The notes below the pieces were generated by a model. It did not search any database, had not been told where the DNA came from, and saw only the letters and a program-made list of their open reading frames with translations. From Actinomadura sp. HBU206391 (GTDB lineage Bacteria > Actinomycetota > Actinomycetes > Streptosporangiales > Streptosporangiaceae), in the NCBI RefSeq assembly GCF_014323665.1, contig NZ_JABVEB010000011.1:26593-90592 (forward strand): DNA of 64,000 bases. The letters are read 5' to 3'. Below are positions 8,082 through 19,877 of the stretch, in pieces; positions within the stretch are counted from its first letter, which is position 1, and every line of letters starts with the position of its first letter. Position numbers and translations under genes: made by a program.

Positions 8082-9379
8082 CGACGACGCTGACGCCGGT
8101 TCTGACCAGAGGCTGGGACGAGGCCGACTCCTTCACCCTGGCCGGCTACCAGCGGGGCGGCGGCTACCGGGCGCTGCGCAAGGCTCTGGCCATGCCGCCG
8201 GACGACCTGGTGCAGATGGGCAAGGACTCGGGGCTGCGCGGACGCGGCGGCGCCGGATTCCCGGCCGGCATGAAGTGGGCCTTCATCCCGCAGGGCGACG
8301 GCAAGCCGCACTACCTGGTGGTCAACGCCGACGAGTCCGAGCCGGGCACGTGCAAGGACGTGCCGCTGATGATGGCCAACCCGCACGTGCTCATCGAGGG
8401 CATCGTCATCAGCTCGTACGCCATCCGCGCCAACCACGCGTTCATCTACGTGCGCGGCGAGGTGCTGCACGTGGTCCGCCGCCTGCAGGACGCGGTGCGC
8501 GAGGCCTACGAGGCCGGCTTCCTCGGCAGCGACATCCTCGGGTCCGGCTTCGACATGGAGCTGACCGTGCACGCCGGCGCGGGAGCGTACATCTGCGGCG
8601 AAGAGACCGCGCTGCTCGACTCGCTCGAGGGCTATCGGGGCCAACCTCGGCTCAAGCCTCCCTTCCCGGCCGTCGCGGGCCTTTACGCCTGTCCCACCGT
8701 TGTGAACAACGTAGAGACCATCGCCTCCGTTCCCGGGATCATCGACCGCGGCGCCGACTGGTTCGCCGACATGGGCACCGAGAAGTCCAAGGGACACGGG
8801 ATCTTCTCGCTGTCCGGGCACGTGACGCGCCCCGGGCAGTACGAGGCGCCGCTCGGCATCACGCTGCGCGAACTGCTCGAGATGGCGGGCGGCGTGCGCA
8901 AGGGCCACCGGCTGAAGTTCTGGACGCCGGGCGGCTCTTCCACGCCGATCCTCACCGACGAGCACCTCGACGTGCCGCTCGACTACGAGAGCGTGGGCGC
9001 GGCCGGGTCGATGCTCGGCACCCGAGCGCTCCAGATCTTCGACGAGACCACCTGCGTCGTGCGGGCGGTGCTGCGCTGGAGCGAGTTCTACGCCCACGAG
9101 TCCTGCGGCAAGTGCACGCCGTGCCGCGAGGGCACGTTCTGGCTGAAGCAGATCGTCGCGCGACTGGAGAAGGGCGACGGCACCGAGGAGGACATCGAGC
9201 GGATCGTCGAGATCTCCAAGAACATGTTCGGCCGCTCGTTCTGCGCCCTCGGAGACTCGCTGATCAGCCCGATCGGCTCGTCGGTCAAGTACTTCCGTGA
9301 CGAGTACATCCAGCACTTCGAACACGGCGGTTGTCCCTTCGATCCCGCCGCGTCCACCCTTTGGGCAGGTCAAGAGTGA
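8078..9379 (+). CDS. nuoF: NADH-quinone oxidoreductase subunit F
   Basis: A 433-residue subunit that oxidises NADH with FMN and passes electrons to a 4Fe-4S cluster. The glycine-rich nucleotide site [16 protein letters not shown] is near residue 50, the FMN-contact stretch [12 protein letters not shown] near 90, and [17 protein letters not shown] near 170. The cluster motif [13 protein letters not shown] is near residue 345, with the fourth Cys in [12 protein letters not shown] start overlaps nuoE; the stop overlaps nuoG. Confidence 0.95.
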   Translation: MTTTLTPVLTRGWDEADSFTLAGYQRGGGYRALRKALAMPPDDLVQMGKDSGLRGRGGAGFPAGMKWAFIPQGDGKPHYLVVNADESEPGTCKDVPLMMANPHVLIEGIVISSYAIRANHAFIYVRGEVLHVVRRLQDAVREAYEAGFLGSDILGSGFDMELTVHAGAGAYICGEETALLDSLEGYRGQPRLKPPFPAVAGLYACPTVVNNVETIASVPGIIDRGADWFADMGTEKSKGHGIFSLSGHVTRPGQYEAPLGITLRELLEMAGGVRKGHRLKFWTPGGSSTPILTDEHLDVPLDYESVGAAGSMLGTRALQIFDETTCVVRAVLRWSEFYAHESCGKCTPCREGTFWLKQIVARLEKGDGTEEDIERIVEISKNMFGRSFCALGDSLISPIGSSVKYFRDEYIQHFEHGGCPFDPAASTLWAGQE

Positions 9380-11838
9380 GCATCGTCGCTGACAACACCC
9401 AGGTCGAGCAGCAGGAGAAGCTGGTCACCGTCACCATCGACGGCTTCGAGATCTCCGTCCCCGAGGGCACGCTGATCATCCGGGCGGCCGAGCTGCTCGG
9501 CATCCAGATCCCGCGCTTCTGCGACCACCCGCTGCTCGACCCGGTGGGAGCCTGCCGCCAGTGCCTGGTGGAGGTCCCCGACATGGGCAACGGGCGGGGC
9601 ATGCCGAAGCCGCCGGCGTCCTGCACCACCACCGTGATGCCCGGCATGGTGATCAAGACGCAGCTCACCTCGCCGGTGGCCGACCAGGCCCAGCGGGGCA
9701 TCATGGAGTTCCTGCTGATCAACCACCCGCTGGACTGCCCGATCTGCGACAAGGGCGGCGAGTGCCCGCTGCAGAACCAGGCGATGTCCAACGGCCAGGG
9801 TGAGACCAGGTTCCTCGAGCGCAAGCGGACCTTCCCCAAGCCGATCTCGCTGTCGTCGGAGGTCCTGCTCGACCGGGAGCGGTGCATCCAGTGCGCCCGC
9901 TGCACCCGGTTCTCCGACCAGATCGCCGGTGACGCCTTCATCGACCTGTTCGAGCGGGGGGCCAAGGAGCAGGTCGGCATCGCCGACGGCAAGCCGTTCC
10001 AGTCGTACTTCTCCGGCAACACGGTGCAGATCTGCCCGGTGGGCGCGCTCACCGGTGCGGCCTACCGCTTCCGCTCCCGCCCGTTCGACCTGGTCTCCAA
10101 GCCGAGCGTCTGCGAGCACTGCTCGGCCGGGTGCGCGCAGCGGACCGACTACCGCAGGGGCAAGGTCACCCGCCGCCTCGCCGGCGACGACCCGCAGGTC
10201 AACGAGGAGTGGAACTGCGACAAGGGCCGGTGGGCGTTCACCTACGCCACCGAGCCCGACCGGCTGACCACGCCTCTCGTCCGGAACGAGGACGGAGTGC
10301 TCGAGCCGGCCTCCTGGCCCGAGGCGCTCACCGCCGCCGCGCGCGGCCTCTCCGCCGCGAAGGGGCGAGCGGGCGTGCTGACCGGGGGCCGCCTCACCCT
10401 CGAGGACGCCTACGCGTACGCCAAGTTCGCGCGGATCGCGCTCGGCACCAACGACATCGACTTCCGCGCCCGTGCGCTCTCGGCGGAAGAGGCCGACTTC
10501 CTCGCCGCGGCCGTGGCCGGCGGCTCCATCGAGGTGTCCTACTCCGACCTGGAGAAGGCCCCGGCGGTCCTGCTCGCCGGCTTCGAGCCCGAGGAGGAGT
10601 CGCCGATCGTCTTCCTGCGGCTCCGCAAGGCCGCCCGCAAGGGCCTCAAGGCCTTCTCGATCGCCCCGTACGCCACCCGCGGCCTGGACAAGATCAGCGG
10701 CACGCTGATCAAGACCGTGCCCGGTGAGGAGTCGGCGGCGCTCGGAGCACTGATCACCGAGGCGTCGGAGACCACCGAGGCGCTCAAGGCCGAGGGCGCG
10801 GTCATCCTGGTCGGCGAGCGGCTCGCCACCAGCCCCGGCGCGCTCTCCAGCGCGATCCGGCTGGCCGAGGTCACCGGCGCGCGGCTCGGCTGGGTGCCCC
10901 GCAGGGCCGGTGAACGCGGCGCCGTCGAGGCGGGCGCGCTGCCCGGCCTGCTGCCCGTCGGCCGCCCGGTCACCGATCCCGAGGCTCGCGCCGAGGTCGC
11001 CCGCGCGTGGGCGGTGTCGGACCTGCCGGCCGCAACGGGCCGGGACACCAGCGAGATCCTGGCCGCCGCGGCGGACGAGCGGATCGACGCCCTCGTCATC
11101 GGCGGCGTGGACCCCTATGACCTCACCGACCCGCAGGCCGCGCTCGCGGCGATCGAGTCGACGCCGTTCGTGGTCAGCCTCGAGCAGCGGGTCAGCGCGG
11201 TCACCGACCGGGCCGACGTCGTGCTGCCGGTCGCCGCGGTCGCGGAGAAGTCCGGCACCTTCGTCAACTGGGAGGGCCGCGGCCGCCCGTTCGACACCGC
11301 GCTCTCGGTGCCCGGCGTCATGTCCGACCTCAAGGTGCTGAACGCGCTGGCCGGCGAGATGGACGTCCACCTCGCACTGCCCTCGCCCGAGGCGGCCCGC
11401 ACCGAACTGCAGAGGCTCGGCGGCTTCCACGGCGCCCGGCCCGCGGCGCCCGGCGTGGCCGCCCGCGGGCACCTCGAGCCGCGTCCCGGCGAGGCGGTGC
11501 TCGCCACCTGGCGCCTGCTGCTCGACCGCGGCCGGTTGCAGGACGGCGAGCCGTACCTCGCGGGCACCGCCAAGACCGCCGTGGCGCGGCTGTCGGCGGC
11601 GACCGCCGCCGAGCTGGCCGGCGGCACCGGCGTGGCGGAGCAGGTCACCGTGTCGACCGGACGCGGCGAGATCACTCTGCCGGTCGAGATCACCGACATG
11701 CCCGACCGGGTGGTGTGGCTGCCGACGAACTCCACGGGCAGCGTGGTGCACCGCGACCTCGGGGTGGGCGCCGGGGCCGTCGTGCGGATCGCCGCCGCCG
11801 GTGCGAGCGGGACCGATGAGACTGGAGGTAACCCGTGA
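9376..11838 (+). CDS. nuoG: NADH-quinone oxidoreductase subunit G
   Basis: An 820-residue iron-sulfur chain subunit. The N-terminus has a 2Fe-2S ferredoxin domain ([17 protein letters not shown]), the His-Cys3 4Fe-4S site ([17 protein letters not shown]), a 4Fe-4S motif ([13 protein letters not shown], later ICPVGAL) and the extra actinobacterial/E. coli-type site [14 protein letters not shown]. The remainder is a degenerate molybdopterin-oxidoreductase fold without cofactor motifs, as usual for NuoG. It starts with GTG overlapping nuoF and ends overlapping nuoH (GTGA). Confidence 0.94.
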   Translation: MSIVADNTQVEQQEKLVTVTIDGFEISVPEGTLIIRAAELLGIQIPRFCDHPLLDPVGACRQCLVEVPDMGNGRGMPKPPASCTTTVMPGMVIKTQLTSPVADQAQRGIMEFLLINHPLDCPICDKGGECPLQNQAMSNGQGETRFLERKRTFPKPISLSSEVLLDRERCIQCARCTRFSDQIAGDAFIDLFERGAKEQVGIADGKPFQSYFSGNTVQICPVGALTGAAYRFRSRPFDLVSKPSVCEHCSAGCAQRTDYRRGKVTRRLAGDDPQVNEEWNCDKGRWAFTYATEPDRLTTPLVRNEDGVLEPASWPEALTAAARGLSAAKGRAGVLTGGRLTLEDAYAYAKFARIALGTNDIDFRARALSAEEADFLAAAVAGGSIEVSYSDLEKAPAVLLAGFEPEEESPIVFLRLRKAARKGLKAFSIAPYATRGLDKISGTLIKTVPGEESAALGALITEASETTEALKAEGAVILVGERLATSPGALSSAIRLAEVTGARLGWVPRRAGERGAVEAGALPGLLPVGRPVTDPEARAEVARAWAVSDLPAATGRDTSEILAAAADERIDALVIGGVDPYDLTDPQAALAAIESTPFVVSLEQRVSAVTDRADVVLPVAAVAEKSGTFVNWEGRGRPFDTALSVPGVMSDLKVLNALAGEMDVHLALPSPEAARTELQRLGGFHGARPAAPGVAARGHLEPRPGEAVLATWRLLLDRGRLQDGEPYLAGTAKTAVARLSAATAAELAGGTGVAEQVTVSTGRGEITLPVEITDMPDRVVWLPTNSTGSVVHRDLGVGAGAVVRIAAAGASGTDETGGNP

Positions 11839-13106
11839 GCGGCCTGTCCGCCTTCGGGCACGATCCTTGGTGGCTGATCCTGGGCAAGGCCCTGGTGGTC
11901 TTCGTCTTCCTGCTGCTGAGCGTGCTCTTCAACGTGTGGCTGGAACGCCGGGTCATCGCGCGCATGCAGCTGCGGCCCGGCCCCAACCGCGCGGGCCCGT
12001 TCGGGCTGCTGCAGCCCCTGGCGGACGGCATCAAGGGTGCGCTGAAGGAGGACATCGTCCCGCGCACCGTCGACAAGGTGGTGTTCTTCATCGCCCCGAT
12101 CCTCGCCGCCACGCCCGCGCTGCTGACCTTCGCGGTCATCCCGCTGGGCCCGGAGGTGTCGATCTTCGGCCACCGCACGCCGCTGCAGCTGACCGACCTG
12201 CCGGTCTCGGTGCTGATGACGCTGGCCGCCTCGTCGGTCGGCGTGTACGGCGTCGTGCTCGCCGGCTGGGCGTCGAGGTCGCCGTACGCGCTGCTCGGCG
12301 GGCTGCGCTCCAGCGCCCAGGTCATCTCCTACGAGATCGCGATGGGCCTGTCGTTCGTGGCGGTCTTCCTGTTCGCGGGCTCGATGTCGACCTCGCACGT
12401 CGTGGCGGCCCAGCAGGACAAGTGGTTCGCGGTGCTGCTGCTGCCCTCGTTCCTGATCTACGTGGTCACGATGATGGGCGAGTCCGGCCGGATCCCGTTC
12501 GACCTGCCCGAGGGCGAGGGCGAACTGGTCGCGGGCTACCACACCGAGTACTCGTCGCTGAAGTTCCTGCTGTTCTACCTGGCCGAGTACGTCAACATGG
12601 TGACGCTGTCGGCGATGGCGACGACCCTGTTCCTCGGCGGCTGGCGGGCCCCCGCACCGATCTCCACGGTGTGGCCCGGCGCCAACGAGGGCTGGTGGCC
12701 GATGCTGTGGTTCTTCGCCAAGCTCTTCCTGTTCATCTTCGGCTTCATCTGGGTGCGCGGCTCGCTGCCGCGAGTGCGCTACGACCAGCTGATGAAGCTC
12801 GGGTGGAAGATCCTCATGCCGTTCTCGCTCGGCTGGATCCTGCTCGTGGCGACCATCCGCGCGCTGCGCAACGAGGGCCACGACATGCCGGAACTCCTGC
12901 TGTACGGCGGGATCGCGATCGCGGTGGTCCTGGCGCTGTCGCTCGTGTGGGACACCCTCGGCCGGGGCGCGGACGAGGACGTCACCTCGGACTCGGGTGA
13001 GGCGCCCGATCCGGCGGCGGGCGGGTTCCCGGTGCCGCCGCTCGACGCGCCCCACTACCACGGCGTGACTGGAACGAACAAGGAGGTCTCCAGTGGGATT
13101 CACTGA
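11835..13106 (+). CDS. nuoH: NADH-quinone oxidoreductase subunit H
   Basis: A 423-residue membrane subunit with about eight helices that joins the quinone cavity to the proton pumps. Signatures include [18 protein letters not shown] (about residues 36-53), [15 protein letters not shown], and the Glu-rich loop [27 protein letters not shown], typical of the quinone-channel region. The roughly 70-residue hydrophilic C-terminal tail ([12 protein letters not shown]) is longer than in many bacteria. The 3' end overlaps nuoI by 14 bases and contains its ribosome site (AAGGAGG). Confidence 0.94.
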   Translation: MSGLSAFGHDPWWLILGKALVVFVFLLLSVLFNVWLERRVIARMQLRPGPNRAGPFGLLQPLADGIKGALKEDIVPRTVDKVVFFIAPILAATPALLTFAVIPLGPEVSIFGHRTPLQLTDLPVSVLMTLAASSVGVYGVVLAGWASRSPYALLGGLRSSAQVISYEIAMGLSFVAVFLFAGSMSTSHVVAAQQDKWFAVLLLPSFLIYVVTMMGESGRIPFDLPEGEGELVAGYHTEYSSLKFLLFYLAEYVNMVTLSAMATTLFLGGWRAPAPISTVWPGANEGWWPMLWFFAKLFLFIFGFIWVRGSLPRVRYDQLMKLGWKILMPFSLGWILLVATIRALRNEGHDMPELLLYGGIAIAVVLALSLVWDTLGRGADEDVTSDSGEAPDPAAGGFPVPPLDAPHYHGVTGTNKEVSSGIH

Positions 13107-13617
13107 CTTCCTGAACCCGGTCAAGGGGTTCGGTGTCGCCTTCCACCAGATGTTCCAGAAGGTCGAGACCGTCCAGTACCCGGAGGTCAAGAAGCCGACG
13201 GCGCCGCGGTTCCACGGCCGGCACCAGCTGAACCGCTGGCCCGACGGGCTGGAGAAGTGCATCGGCTGCGAGCTGTGCGCGTGGGCGTGCCCCGCGGACG
13301 CGATCTACGTCGAGGGCGGCGACAACACCGAGGAGGAGCGTTACTCCCCGGGCGAGCGCTACGGCCGCGTCTACCAGATCAACTATCTGCGGTGCATTCT
13401 CTGCGGGCTCTGCATCGAGGCGTGCCCGACGCGGGCGCTGACGATGACCAACGAGTACGAGCTGGCCGACGACAGCCGAGAGAGCCTGATCTACACCAAG
13501 GAGATGCTGCTCGCGCCGCTGCGCGAGGGCATGGAGACGCCGCCGCACGCTATGCGACTCGGCGAGACCGAGGAGGACTACTACCGCCTCGGCCTCAAGG
13601 ACGGTGACAACGAATGA
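13093..13617 (+). CDS. nuoI: NADH-quinone oxidoreductase subunit I
   Basis: A 174-residue subunit with two 4Fe-4S clusters (N6a and N6b). Two ferredoxin motifs are complete: [16 protein letters not shown] near residue 56 and [16 protein letters not shown] near residue 101. The GTG at 13093 is preceded by AAGGAGG, the best ribosome site in the operon. The ATGA overlap with nuoJ keeps the chain of coupled genes intact. Confidence 0.95.
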   Translation: MGFTDFLNPVKGFGVAFHQMFQKVETVQYPEVKKPTAPRFHGRHQLNRWPDGLEKCIGCELCAWACPADAIYVEGGDNTEEERYSPGERYGRVYQINYLRCILCGLCIEACPTRALTMTNEYELADDSRESLIYTKEMLLAPLREGMETPPHAMRLGETEEDYYRLGLKDGDNE

Positions 13618-14390
13618 TTTTCTGGGTGCTCGCCGTCGTCTCGGTGTGCGCGGCCCTCGGCGTGGTCTTCACGCGCAAGGCCGTGTACTCCGCGATGATG
13701 CTGGCCGTCGTGATGCTGTCGCTCGCGGTGCTGTACGCCGTGCAGGACGCGCCGTTCCTGGCCTTCGTCCAGGTGATCGTCTACACGGGCGCCGTGCTGA
13801 TGCTCTTCCTGTTCGTGATCATGCTCGTCGGCGTGAGCTCGACCGACTCGCTGGTCGAGACGATCCGCGCGCAGCGGCTCTGGGCGGGGATCGCCGCGGT
13901 CGGCTTCGTCGTGCTGTTGCTGGTGGGCTTCGGCAACGCCGCCCTCCCGGCCGTACGGGGGCTCAAGGCGGCCAACGCGAGCGGCAACGTCGAGGGCCTG
14001 GCCGAGCTGATCTTCTCCCGCTACGTCTTCGCCTTCGAGGTGACGAGCGCGCTGCTGATCACCGCCGCGCTCGGGGCGATGGTGCTGGCGCACCGGGAGC
14101 GCATCATCCCCAAGCCGACCCAGAAGCAGCTGTCCAAGCAGCGCTTCCTGGTGGGCGAGCACCCGACGCCGCTGCCCGGCCCGGGCACGTACGCGCGGCA
14201 CAACGCGGTGGACATGCCGGCGCTCCTGCCCGACGGCACCATGTCGGACCTGTCGGTCAACCCGGTCATCGCCCGCCGCGGGCACGTCAAGCCCGAGTTC
14301 CACGCCGACCTGCACGGCGACACCGGCGAGCAGGCGGCGGAGAAGGACCTCGCCGCCGTCAAGGCCGCGACCAAGGAGAAGAACCAATGA
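13614..14390 (+). CDS. nuoJ: NADH-quinone oxidoreductase subunit J
   Basis: A 258-residue membrane subunit with five predicted helices in the first 170 residues, including the family stretch [24 protein letters not shown]. After the last helix comes a hydrophilic tail of about 90 residues ([15 protein letters not shown], then [17 protein letters not shown]), a C-terminal extension often seen in actinobacterial NuoJ. Its ATG overlaps the nuoI stop. Its stop overlaps a 17-codon linker ORF. Confidence 0.93.
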   Translation: MIFWVLAVVSVCAALGVVFTRKAVYSAMMLAVVMLSLAVLYAVQDAPFLAFVQVIVYTGAVLMLFLFVIMLVGVSSTDSLVETIRAQRLWAGIAAVGFVVLLLVGFGNAALPAVRGLKAANASGNVEGLAELIFSRYVFAFEVTSALLITAALGAMVLAHRERIIPKPTQKQLSKQRFLVGEHPTPLPGPGTYARHNAVDMPALLPDGTMSDLSVNPVIARRGHVKPEFHADLHGDTGEQAAEKDLAAVKAATKEKNQ

Positions 14391-14440
14391 GCGAGGCGCA
14401 GATCTTCGACCGCGCCGAAGCCGAGCGGGTGGCGAGATGA
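14387..14440 (+). other. 17-codon linker ORF between nuoJ and nuoK
   Basis: ATGA overlaps occur at both ends: with the nuoJ stop (14387-14390) and with the nuoK start (14437-14440). The peptide would be [17 protein letters not shown]. No good ribosome site for nuoK is visible in the gap, so nuoK may depend on ribosomes finishing this ORF. Confidence 0.4.
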
Positions 14441-14736
14441 GCCCGGCGCACTACCTGGTGCTCGCGACGATCCTGTTCACGATCGGTGCCGTGGGCGTGC
14501 TGGTCCGGCGCAACGCGATCGTGGTCTTCATGTGCATCGAGCTCATGCTCAACGCCACGAACCTGGCGTTCGTCACGTTCTCGCGGATGCACGGCGAGCT
14601 CGACGGTCAGGTCATCGCGTTCTTCGTGATGGTCGTGGCCGCCGCCGAGGTCGTCGTGGGCCTCGCGATCATCATGACGATCTTCCGTAGCCGCAGGTCG
14701 TCGTCGGTCGACGACGCGAACCTGCTGAAGTACTGA
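14437..14736 (+). CDS. nuoK: NADH-quinone oxidoreductase subunit K
   Basis: A 99-residue subunit with three transmembrane helices. The two buried glutamates of the proton path lie in the conserved [14 protein letters not shown] (helix 2) and [14 protein letters not shown] (helix 3). Length is exactly that expected. Twelve bases separate it from nuoL, the only junction between nuoA and nuoN without overlap or a linker ORF. Confidence 0.95.
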   Translation: MSPAHYLVLATILFTIGAVGVLVRRNAIVVFMCIELMLNATNLAFVTFSRMHGELDGQVIAFFVMVVAAAEVVVGLAIIMTIFRSRRSSSVDDANLLKY

Positions 14737-14748
14737 GGGGCCTGACGA

Positions 14749-16653
14749 ATGACAGCCGTGTTGACCGCCGAGGGGGTTCAGTCCCTGGCTTGGCTTCTCA
14801 TCGCCTTCCCGCTCGCGGGAGCGGCGGTGCTGCTGCTGGGCGGACGCCGTACGGACAAGTGGGGTCACCTGCTCGGGTGCGCGATGTCCCTCGCGTCGTT
14901 CGCGGTCGGCGTGGCGATGTTCTTGCAGATGCTGGGCTACGGGGAGGAGGAGCGCCGACGCTCGGTGCACCTCTTCCAGTACTTCGCGGTCGGTGACTTC
15001 AAGGTCGACATGGGCCTGCTGGTCGACCCGTTGTCCATCAGCTTCGTCCTGCTGATCACCGGTGTGGGCTCGTTGATCCACATCTACTCGGTCGGCTACA
15101 TGGAGCACGACACCGACCGCCGCCGGTTCTTCGCCTACCTGAACCTCTTCATCGCGGCGATGCTGCTGCTGGTGCTGGCCGACAACTACGTGGGCCTGTA
15201 CATCGGGTGGGAGGGCGTCGGCCTGGCGTCGTACCTGCTCATCGGGTTCTGGCAGTTCAAGCCGACGGCGGCGACCGCGGCCAAGAAGGCCTTCGTGGTC
15301 AACCGGGTCGGCGACCTCGGGCTGTCGATCGCGATCATGCTGATGTTCGCGACATTCGGCACGGTCTCGTTCTCCGGGGTGTTCCAGAACGCGGGGGCCG
15401 CCGAGAAGGGCGTCGTCACCGCGGTCGGCCTGCTGCTCCTGCTCGGCGCCTGCGGCAAGTCCGCCCAGCTGCCGCTGCAGTCCTGGCTGCTCGACGCGAT
15501 GGAGGGCCCGACGCCGGTGTCGGCCCTCATCCACGCCGCCACGATGGTCACCGCCGGGGTCTACCTGATCGTACGGTCCAACCCGATCTTCGAGCTGGCA
15601 CCGACCGCGCAACTGGCGGTGACGGTCGTCGGCGCGGCCACGCTGCTGGCCGGTGCGATCATCGGTTGCGGCAAGGACGACATCAAGAAGGCACTGGCCG
15701 GCTCCACCATGTCGCAGATCGGCTACATGCACCTCGCCGCCGGCCTCGGCAAGGCCGGTTACGTCTTCGCGATCGCGCACCTCATCGCGCACGGCTTCTT
15801 CAAGGCCGGGATGTTCCTCGGCGCCGGCTCGGTGATGCACGGCATGAAGGACGCGGTGAACATGCGCCGGTACGGTGCGCTGCGCGCCGTCATGGTGACC
15901 ACTTGGGCGACGTTCGGCCTCGGCTATCTGGCGATCATCGGATTCCCCGGGCTGTCCGGCTGGTTCACCAAGGACGGCATCATCGAGGCCGCCTTCGAGA
16001 AGGGCGGCACGAGCGGGGCGATACTGGGCGGCTGTGCGATCCTGGGCGCCGGCATCACCGCGTACTACATGTCGCGCGTGATGTTCATGACCTTCTACGG
16101 CGGCAAGCGATGGGACGAGGACGTCCATCCGCACGAGTCGCCGAAGGTGATGACGATCCCGTTGATGCTGCTCGCCGTCGGATCGGTGCTCATGGGCGGC
16201 TTCCTGGTGCTCGGCGGATTCTCCGAGTTCCTCGCGCCGTCCCTGCCCGCCGGGGCCGAGGAGCACCACTTCCACGCGGTCACACCCGTGGGGATCGCGA
16301 CGTTCGTACTCATGATCGTCGGCGTCGGCATCGCGTGGCGGCAGTACGCCGCCCGCCCGGTGCCGCGCGAGGCGCCACGGGGGAGCCTCGTCACGGTGGC
16401 CGCCCGCAAGGACCTGTACGGCGACGCGCTCAACGAGTCGCTCGTCATGCGTCCCGGCCAGTGGCTGACCCGCCTGGCCGTCTTCTTCGACAACAAGGGC
16501 GTCGACGGAGTGGTCAACGGCCTCGCCGCCGGTATCGGCGGCACGTCGGGGCGGGTCCGCCGGCTGCAGACCGGCTTCGTCCGCTCGTACGCCCTTTCCA
16601 TGTTCATCGGCGCCGCCCTGGTGGTCGGCGCCCTGCTGCTGGTGAGGATCTAG
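14749..16653 (+). CDS. nuoL: NADH-quinone oxidoreductase subunit L
   Basis: A 634-residue antiporter-like proton-pumping subunit at the distal end of the membrane arm. Conserved stretches include [21 protein letters not shown] with the key glutamate (near residue 155), the Lys/His-containing [30 protein letters not shown], and [17 protein letters not shown]. The long C-terminal amphipathic helix and last transmembrane segment occupy roughly residues 530-634. It belongs to the same operon as nuoK and nuoM. Confidence 0.94.
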   Translation: MTAVLTAEGVQSLAWLLIAFPLAGAAVLLLGGRRTDKWGHLLGCAMSLASFAVGVAMFLQMLGYGEEERRRSVHLFQYFAVGDFKVDMGLLVDPLSISFVLLITGVGSLIHIYSVGYMEHDTDRRRFFAYLNLFIAAMLLLVLADNYVGLYIGWEGVGLASYLLIGFWQFKPTAATAAKKAFVVNRVGDLGLSIAIMLMFATFGTVSFSGVFQNAGAAEKGVVTAVGLLLLLGACGKSAQLPLQSWLLDAMEGPTPVSALIHAATMVTAGVYLIVRSNPIFELAPTAQLAVTVVGAATLLAGAIIGCGKDDIKKALAGSTMSQIGYMHLAAGLGKAGYVFAIAHLIAHGFFKAGMFLGAGSVMHGMKDAVNMRRYGALRAVMVTTWATFGLGYLAIIGFPGLSGWFTKDGIIEAAFEKGGTSGAILGGCAILGAGITAYYMSRVMFMTFYGGKRWDEDVHPHESPKVMTIPLMLLAVGSVLMGGFLVLGGFSEFLAPSLPAGAEEHHFHAVTPVGIATFVLMIVGVGIAWRQYAARPVPREAPRGSLVTVAARKDLYGDALNESLVMRPGQWLTRLAVFFDNKGVDGVVNGLAAGIGGTSGRVRRLQTGFVRSYALSMFIGAALVVGALLLVRI

Positions 16654-16655
16654 CC

Positions 16656-16730
16656 GTGGGCGATGTTCGCGACGCGATGATCATCAACGAGTCCGCCGGA
16701 GGGCGGCCTGAACTGGAGATGCCGTGCTGA
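16656..16730 (+). other. 24-codon linker ORF between nuoL and nuoM
   Basis: A GTG two bases after the nuoL stop opens a frame (read as MGDVRDAMIINESAGGRP and so on) that closes at 16730, seven bases inside nuoM. It contains the probable nuoM ribosome site (CTGGAGATG). It follows the same pattern as the linker ORFs at other nuo junctions, but less exactly. Confidence 0.3.
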
Positions 16731-18274
16731 CTCTGCTCATCGCGCTGCCGGCCCTCGGGGCGCTCGGCATCACCTTGCTGCCGAGGGACCGCGACGAGCT
16801 CGCCAAGCAGGTGGCGCTCGGCGTCTCGGTCGTCGTGGCCGTGCTGACCATCGCCATGGCGCTGCGGTTCGATCCCGATGGCCCGCGCTTCCAGTTCGCC
16901 CAGAAGTACTCATGGATCAAGCAGTTCGGGGTGCACTGGGCGGTCGGCGTCGACGGCGTCGCGCTCGTGCTGATCGCGCTGTCGGTGATCCTTGTGCCGC
17001 TGGTCATCCTGGCCTCCTGGACCGACGCGGATCGGTTCGGCGGAGCGGAACTGCCGAAGACCGACCTCGACAAGTACGCGCGGCCGAGGCGTTCGGTGAA
17101 GACCTACTTCGCCCTCCTGCTCTCGCTCGAGGCGATGATGATCGGTGTCTTCGCGGCGACCGACGTCTTCCTGTTCTACGTGTTCTTCGAGGCGATGCTG
17201 ATCCCGATGTACTTCATCATCGGGTCCTACGGCGGTCCGCAGCGTTCGTACGCCGCGGTGAAGTTCCTGTTGTACTCGCTGTTCGGCGGGCTGCTCATGC
17301 TCGTCGCGGTCATCGCGCTCTACGCGCAGGGGCCGGGCACGTTCATGTTCACCGAACTGGCCAAGCTGAATCTCGATCCGACCACCGCCAAGTGGCTGTT
17401 CCTCGGGTTCTTCATCGCCTTCGCGATCAAGGCGCCGCTGGTGCCCTTCCACACCTGGCTGCCCGACGCGGCGGGGCAGGCGCCGACCGGCGCGGCCGTG
17501 CTGCTCGTCGGCGTGCTCGACAAGGTGGGGACCTACGGCATGCTCCGGTTCTGCCTGGAGCTGTTCCCGTCGGCGGCCAAGTGGTTCGCCCCGGTCGTGA
17601 TCACCCTCGCGGTGATCGGGATCATCTACGGCGCAGTGCTGGCGATCGGCCAGGTCGACCTCAAACGGCTCATCGCCTACACCTCGATCTCGCACTTCGG
17701 GTTCATCGCGCTGGGCATCTTCGCGATGACCTCGCAGGGGCAGTCGGGCGCCACGCTGTACATGGTGAACCACGGCTTCTCGACCGCCGCGCTGTTCCTG
17801 ATCGTCGGCTTCCTGATCGTACGGCGAGGCTCCGCGCGGATCGACGCCTACGGCGGCGTGCAGAAGGTGGCGCCGATACTGGCCGGGACCTTCCTGGTGG
17901 CCGGCCTGTCCGGACTGTCGCTGCCGGGCCTGAGCTCGTTCGTCTCAGAGTTCCTGGTGCTGGTCGGCACGTTCTCGCGCTACCGCGTGCCCGCCGTGAT
18001 CGCCACAGTGGGGATCATCCTCGCCGCCGTCTACATCCTGTGGATGTACCAGCGGACGATGAACGGCCCGACCGCCGAGCCGGTCAAGGGCATGAAGGAT
18101 CTGTCCCACCGGGAGCTCGCGGCGCTGGCCCCCATCATCGCGATCATCGTGGCCCTCGGCTTCTACCCCAAGCCGGTCCTCGATGTGATCAACCCATCGG
18201 TGAAGCACACGATGAGCCGGGTCCAGATGCACGACCCCACGCCCAGCGTGGCTGAGAAGGGAGCACGCCCGTGA
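16724..18274 (+). CDS. nuoM: NADH-quinone oxidoreductase subunit M
   Basis: A 516-residue antiporter-like pump subunit with about 14 helices. Conserved regions are DVFLFYVFFEAMLIPMYFIIG (with the essential Glu), KAPLVPFHTWLPDAAGQAPTGAAVLL with the Lys-Pro helix break, and GQVDLKRLIAYTSISHFGFIALG. It starts with GTG. The stop overlaps nuoN (GTGA at 18271). Confidence 0.95.
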   Translation: MLTLLIALPALGALGITLLPRDRDELAKQVALGVSVVVAVLTIAMALRFDPDGPRFQFAQKYSWIKQFGVHWAVGVDGVALVLIALSVILVPLVILASWTDADRFGGAELPKTDLDKYARPRRSVKTYFALLLSLEAMMIGVFAATDVFLFYVFFEAMLIPMYFIIGSYGGPQRSYAAVKFLLYSLFGGLLMLVAVIALYAQGPGTFMFTELAKLNLDPTTAKWLFLGFFIAFAIKAPLVPFHTWLPDAAGQAPTGAAVLLVGVLDKVGTYGMLRFCLELFPSAAKWFAPVVITLAVIGIIYGAVLAIGQVDLKRLIAYTSISHFGFIALGIFAMTSQGQSGATLYMVNHGFSTAALFLIVGFLIVRRGSARIDAYGGVQKVAPILAGTFLVAGLSGLSLPGLSSFVSEFLVLVGTFSRYRVPAVIATVGIILAAVYILWMYQRTMNGPTAEPVKGMKDLSHRELAALAPIIAIIVALGFYPKPVLDVINPSVKHTMSRVQMHDPTPSVAEKGARP

Positions 18275-19869
18275 ACGGGTCCGCTCTAGTGACCGCCGCT
18301 CCGGAGTTCTCGGCGCCGCACATCGAGTACGGGCAGCTCGCCCCGATGCTGCTGGTGTTCGGCGTGGCCGTCCTCGGAGTGCTGGTCGAGGCGTTCGTCG
18401 GACGCGACTGGCGGCGCGCGATCCAGGTTCCGCTCTCGTTCATCGGCCTCGGCGGAGCCCTGGCATGGACGATCTACCTCGGCGTCGACCGTGCCGCGAT
18501 CGAAGGCCATGTCTTCTGGCAGCACGCCCGGAACTTCAAGGCGGCGGCCATGGGATCGGTGGCGGTCGACCCCGCCACGTACTTCCTGCAGGGCACCATC
18601 CTGGTGTTCGCGCTGGTGAGCCTGCTGCTCATCGCCGAGCGCGGCCATGACGCCTTCACGGCGCAGGCGGCCGCGGTGCCGGGCAGCGACGCCGAGCAGG
18701 AGAGCATGGCGGCGGGATCGACCCACACCGAGGTCTTCCCGCTGATGATGTTCGCGGTCGGCGGGATGCTGCTGTTCCCCGCCTCCAACGACCTGCTCAC
18801 GATGTTCGTGGCCCTTGAGGTCCTGTCCCTGCCGCTGTACCTGCTCTGCGGTCTCGCCCGCCGGCGCCGTCTGCTCTCGCAAGAGGCGGCGGTGAAGTAC
18901 TTCCTGCTCGGGGCGTTCTCGTCGGCGTTCTTCCTCTACGGGGTCGCGCTGCTGTACGGCTTCGCGGGCTCGGTACGGCTGTCGGACATCGCCGACGAGA
19001 TCGGCAAGAACAACGGCAGCGAGCCCCTGCTGCTCGCCGGGGTGGCGCTGCTCTCGGTCGGCCTGCTGTTCAAGCTGGGCGCCGTGCCGTTCCACTCGTG
19101 GAAGCCGGACGTCTACCAGGGCGCTCCCACACCCATCACGGCGCTCATGGCCTCGTGCACGATGGTGTCGGCCTTCGGCGCGATCCTGCGGGTGTACTAC
19201 GTCGGCCTGGAGAACCTGCGCTGGGACTGGCGGCCCATGATGTGGGCCGTCGCGATCATCACGATGCTCGCCGGTGCGGTCATCGCGATCACCCAGACCG
19301 ATGTGAAGCGGCTGCTCGCCTACTCGTCGATCGCGCACGCCGGCTTCCTGCTGCTGGGCGTCATCGCGACCTCCAAGGCAGGCCTGTCGGCCACGTTGTT
19401 CTACCTCGCGGCGTACGGCTTCACGACGATCGGCGCGTTCGCCATCATCACCATGGTGCGTGACGCGGGCGGCGAGGCCGGGCACCTCAGCCGCTGGGCC
19501 GGGCTCGGCAAGCGGTCGCCGGCCATCGCCGGGATATTCGCGGTCTTCCTGCTGGCCTTCGCGGGCATCCCGCTGACGAGCGGCTTCACCGGCAAGTTCG
19601 CGGTGTTCCAGGCCGCCGTCCAGGGCGGCGCGACTCCGCTGGTGATCGTCGGTGTGCTGTCGTCGGCGATCGCGGCGTTCTTCTACGTCCGGGTCATCGT
19701 CGTCATGTTCTTCAGTGACCCGGAGCCCGACGCGCCCGCGGTGGTGGTCGGCCCGACCGCCGCGACAGCGGTGGCGCTCGGGTTGGCGGCTACTGTGGTA
19801 CTCGGTGTGCTGCCGCAGCCGATGCTCGATTTGGCCGGGCAGGCGGCGACGCAGCTGTTCGTCCGGTAG
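18271..19869 (+). CDS. nuoN: NADH-quinone oxidoreductase subunit N
   Basis: A 532-residue antiporter-like pump subunit. Conserved stretches include LLTMFVALEVLSLPLYLLCGL with the proton-path Glu, KLGAVPFHSWKPDVYQGAPTPITALMA, and ITQTDVKRLLAYSSIAHAGFLLLG. It closes the first complex I operon, which therefore contains all fourteen standard subunits in the usual order. The polyprenyl synthase gene begins eight bases later. Confidence 0.95.
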   Translation: MNGSALVTAAPEFSAPHIEYGQLAPMLLVFGVAVLGVLVEAFVGRDWRRAIQVPLSFIGLGGALAWTIYLGVDRAAIEGHVFWQHARNFKAAAMGSVAVDPATYFLQGTILVFALVSLLLIAERGHDAFTAQAAAVPGSDAEQESMAAGSTHTEVFPLMMFAVGGMLLFPASNDLLTMFVALEVLSLPLYLLCGLARRRRLLSQEAAVKYFLLGAFSSAFFLYGVALLYGFAGSVRLSDIADEIGKNNGSEPLLLAGVALLSVGLLFKLGAVPFHSWKPDVYQGAPTPITALMASCTMVSAFGAILRVYYVGLENLRWDWRPMMWAVAIITMLAGAVIAITQTDVKRLLAYSSIAHAGFLLLGVIATSKAGLSATLFYLAAYGFTTIGAFAIITMVRDAGGEAGHLSRWAGLGKRSPAIAGIFAVFLLAFAGIPLTSGFTGKFAVFQAAVQGGATPLVIVGVLSSAIAAFFYVRVIVVMFFSDPEPDAPAVVVGPTAATAVALGLAATVVLGVLPQPMLDLAGQAATQLFVR

Positions 19870-19877
19870 GGGGATTT

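Noticed and set aside
9370..11751. Very long minus-strand open frame (about 790 codons) opposite nuoG, and similar long antisense frames elsewhere
   Set aside because: High-GC coding sequence leaves antisense frames open by chance; the translation is Arg/Gly/Asp/Gln-rich without any domain, while the opposite strand is unmistakable nuoG.
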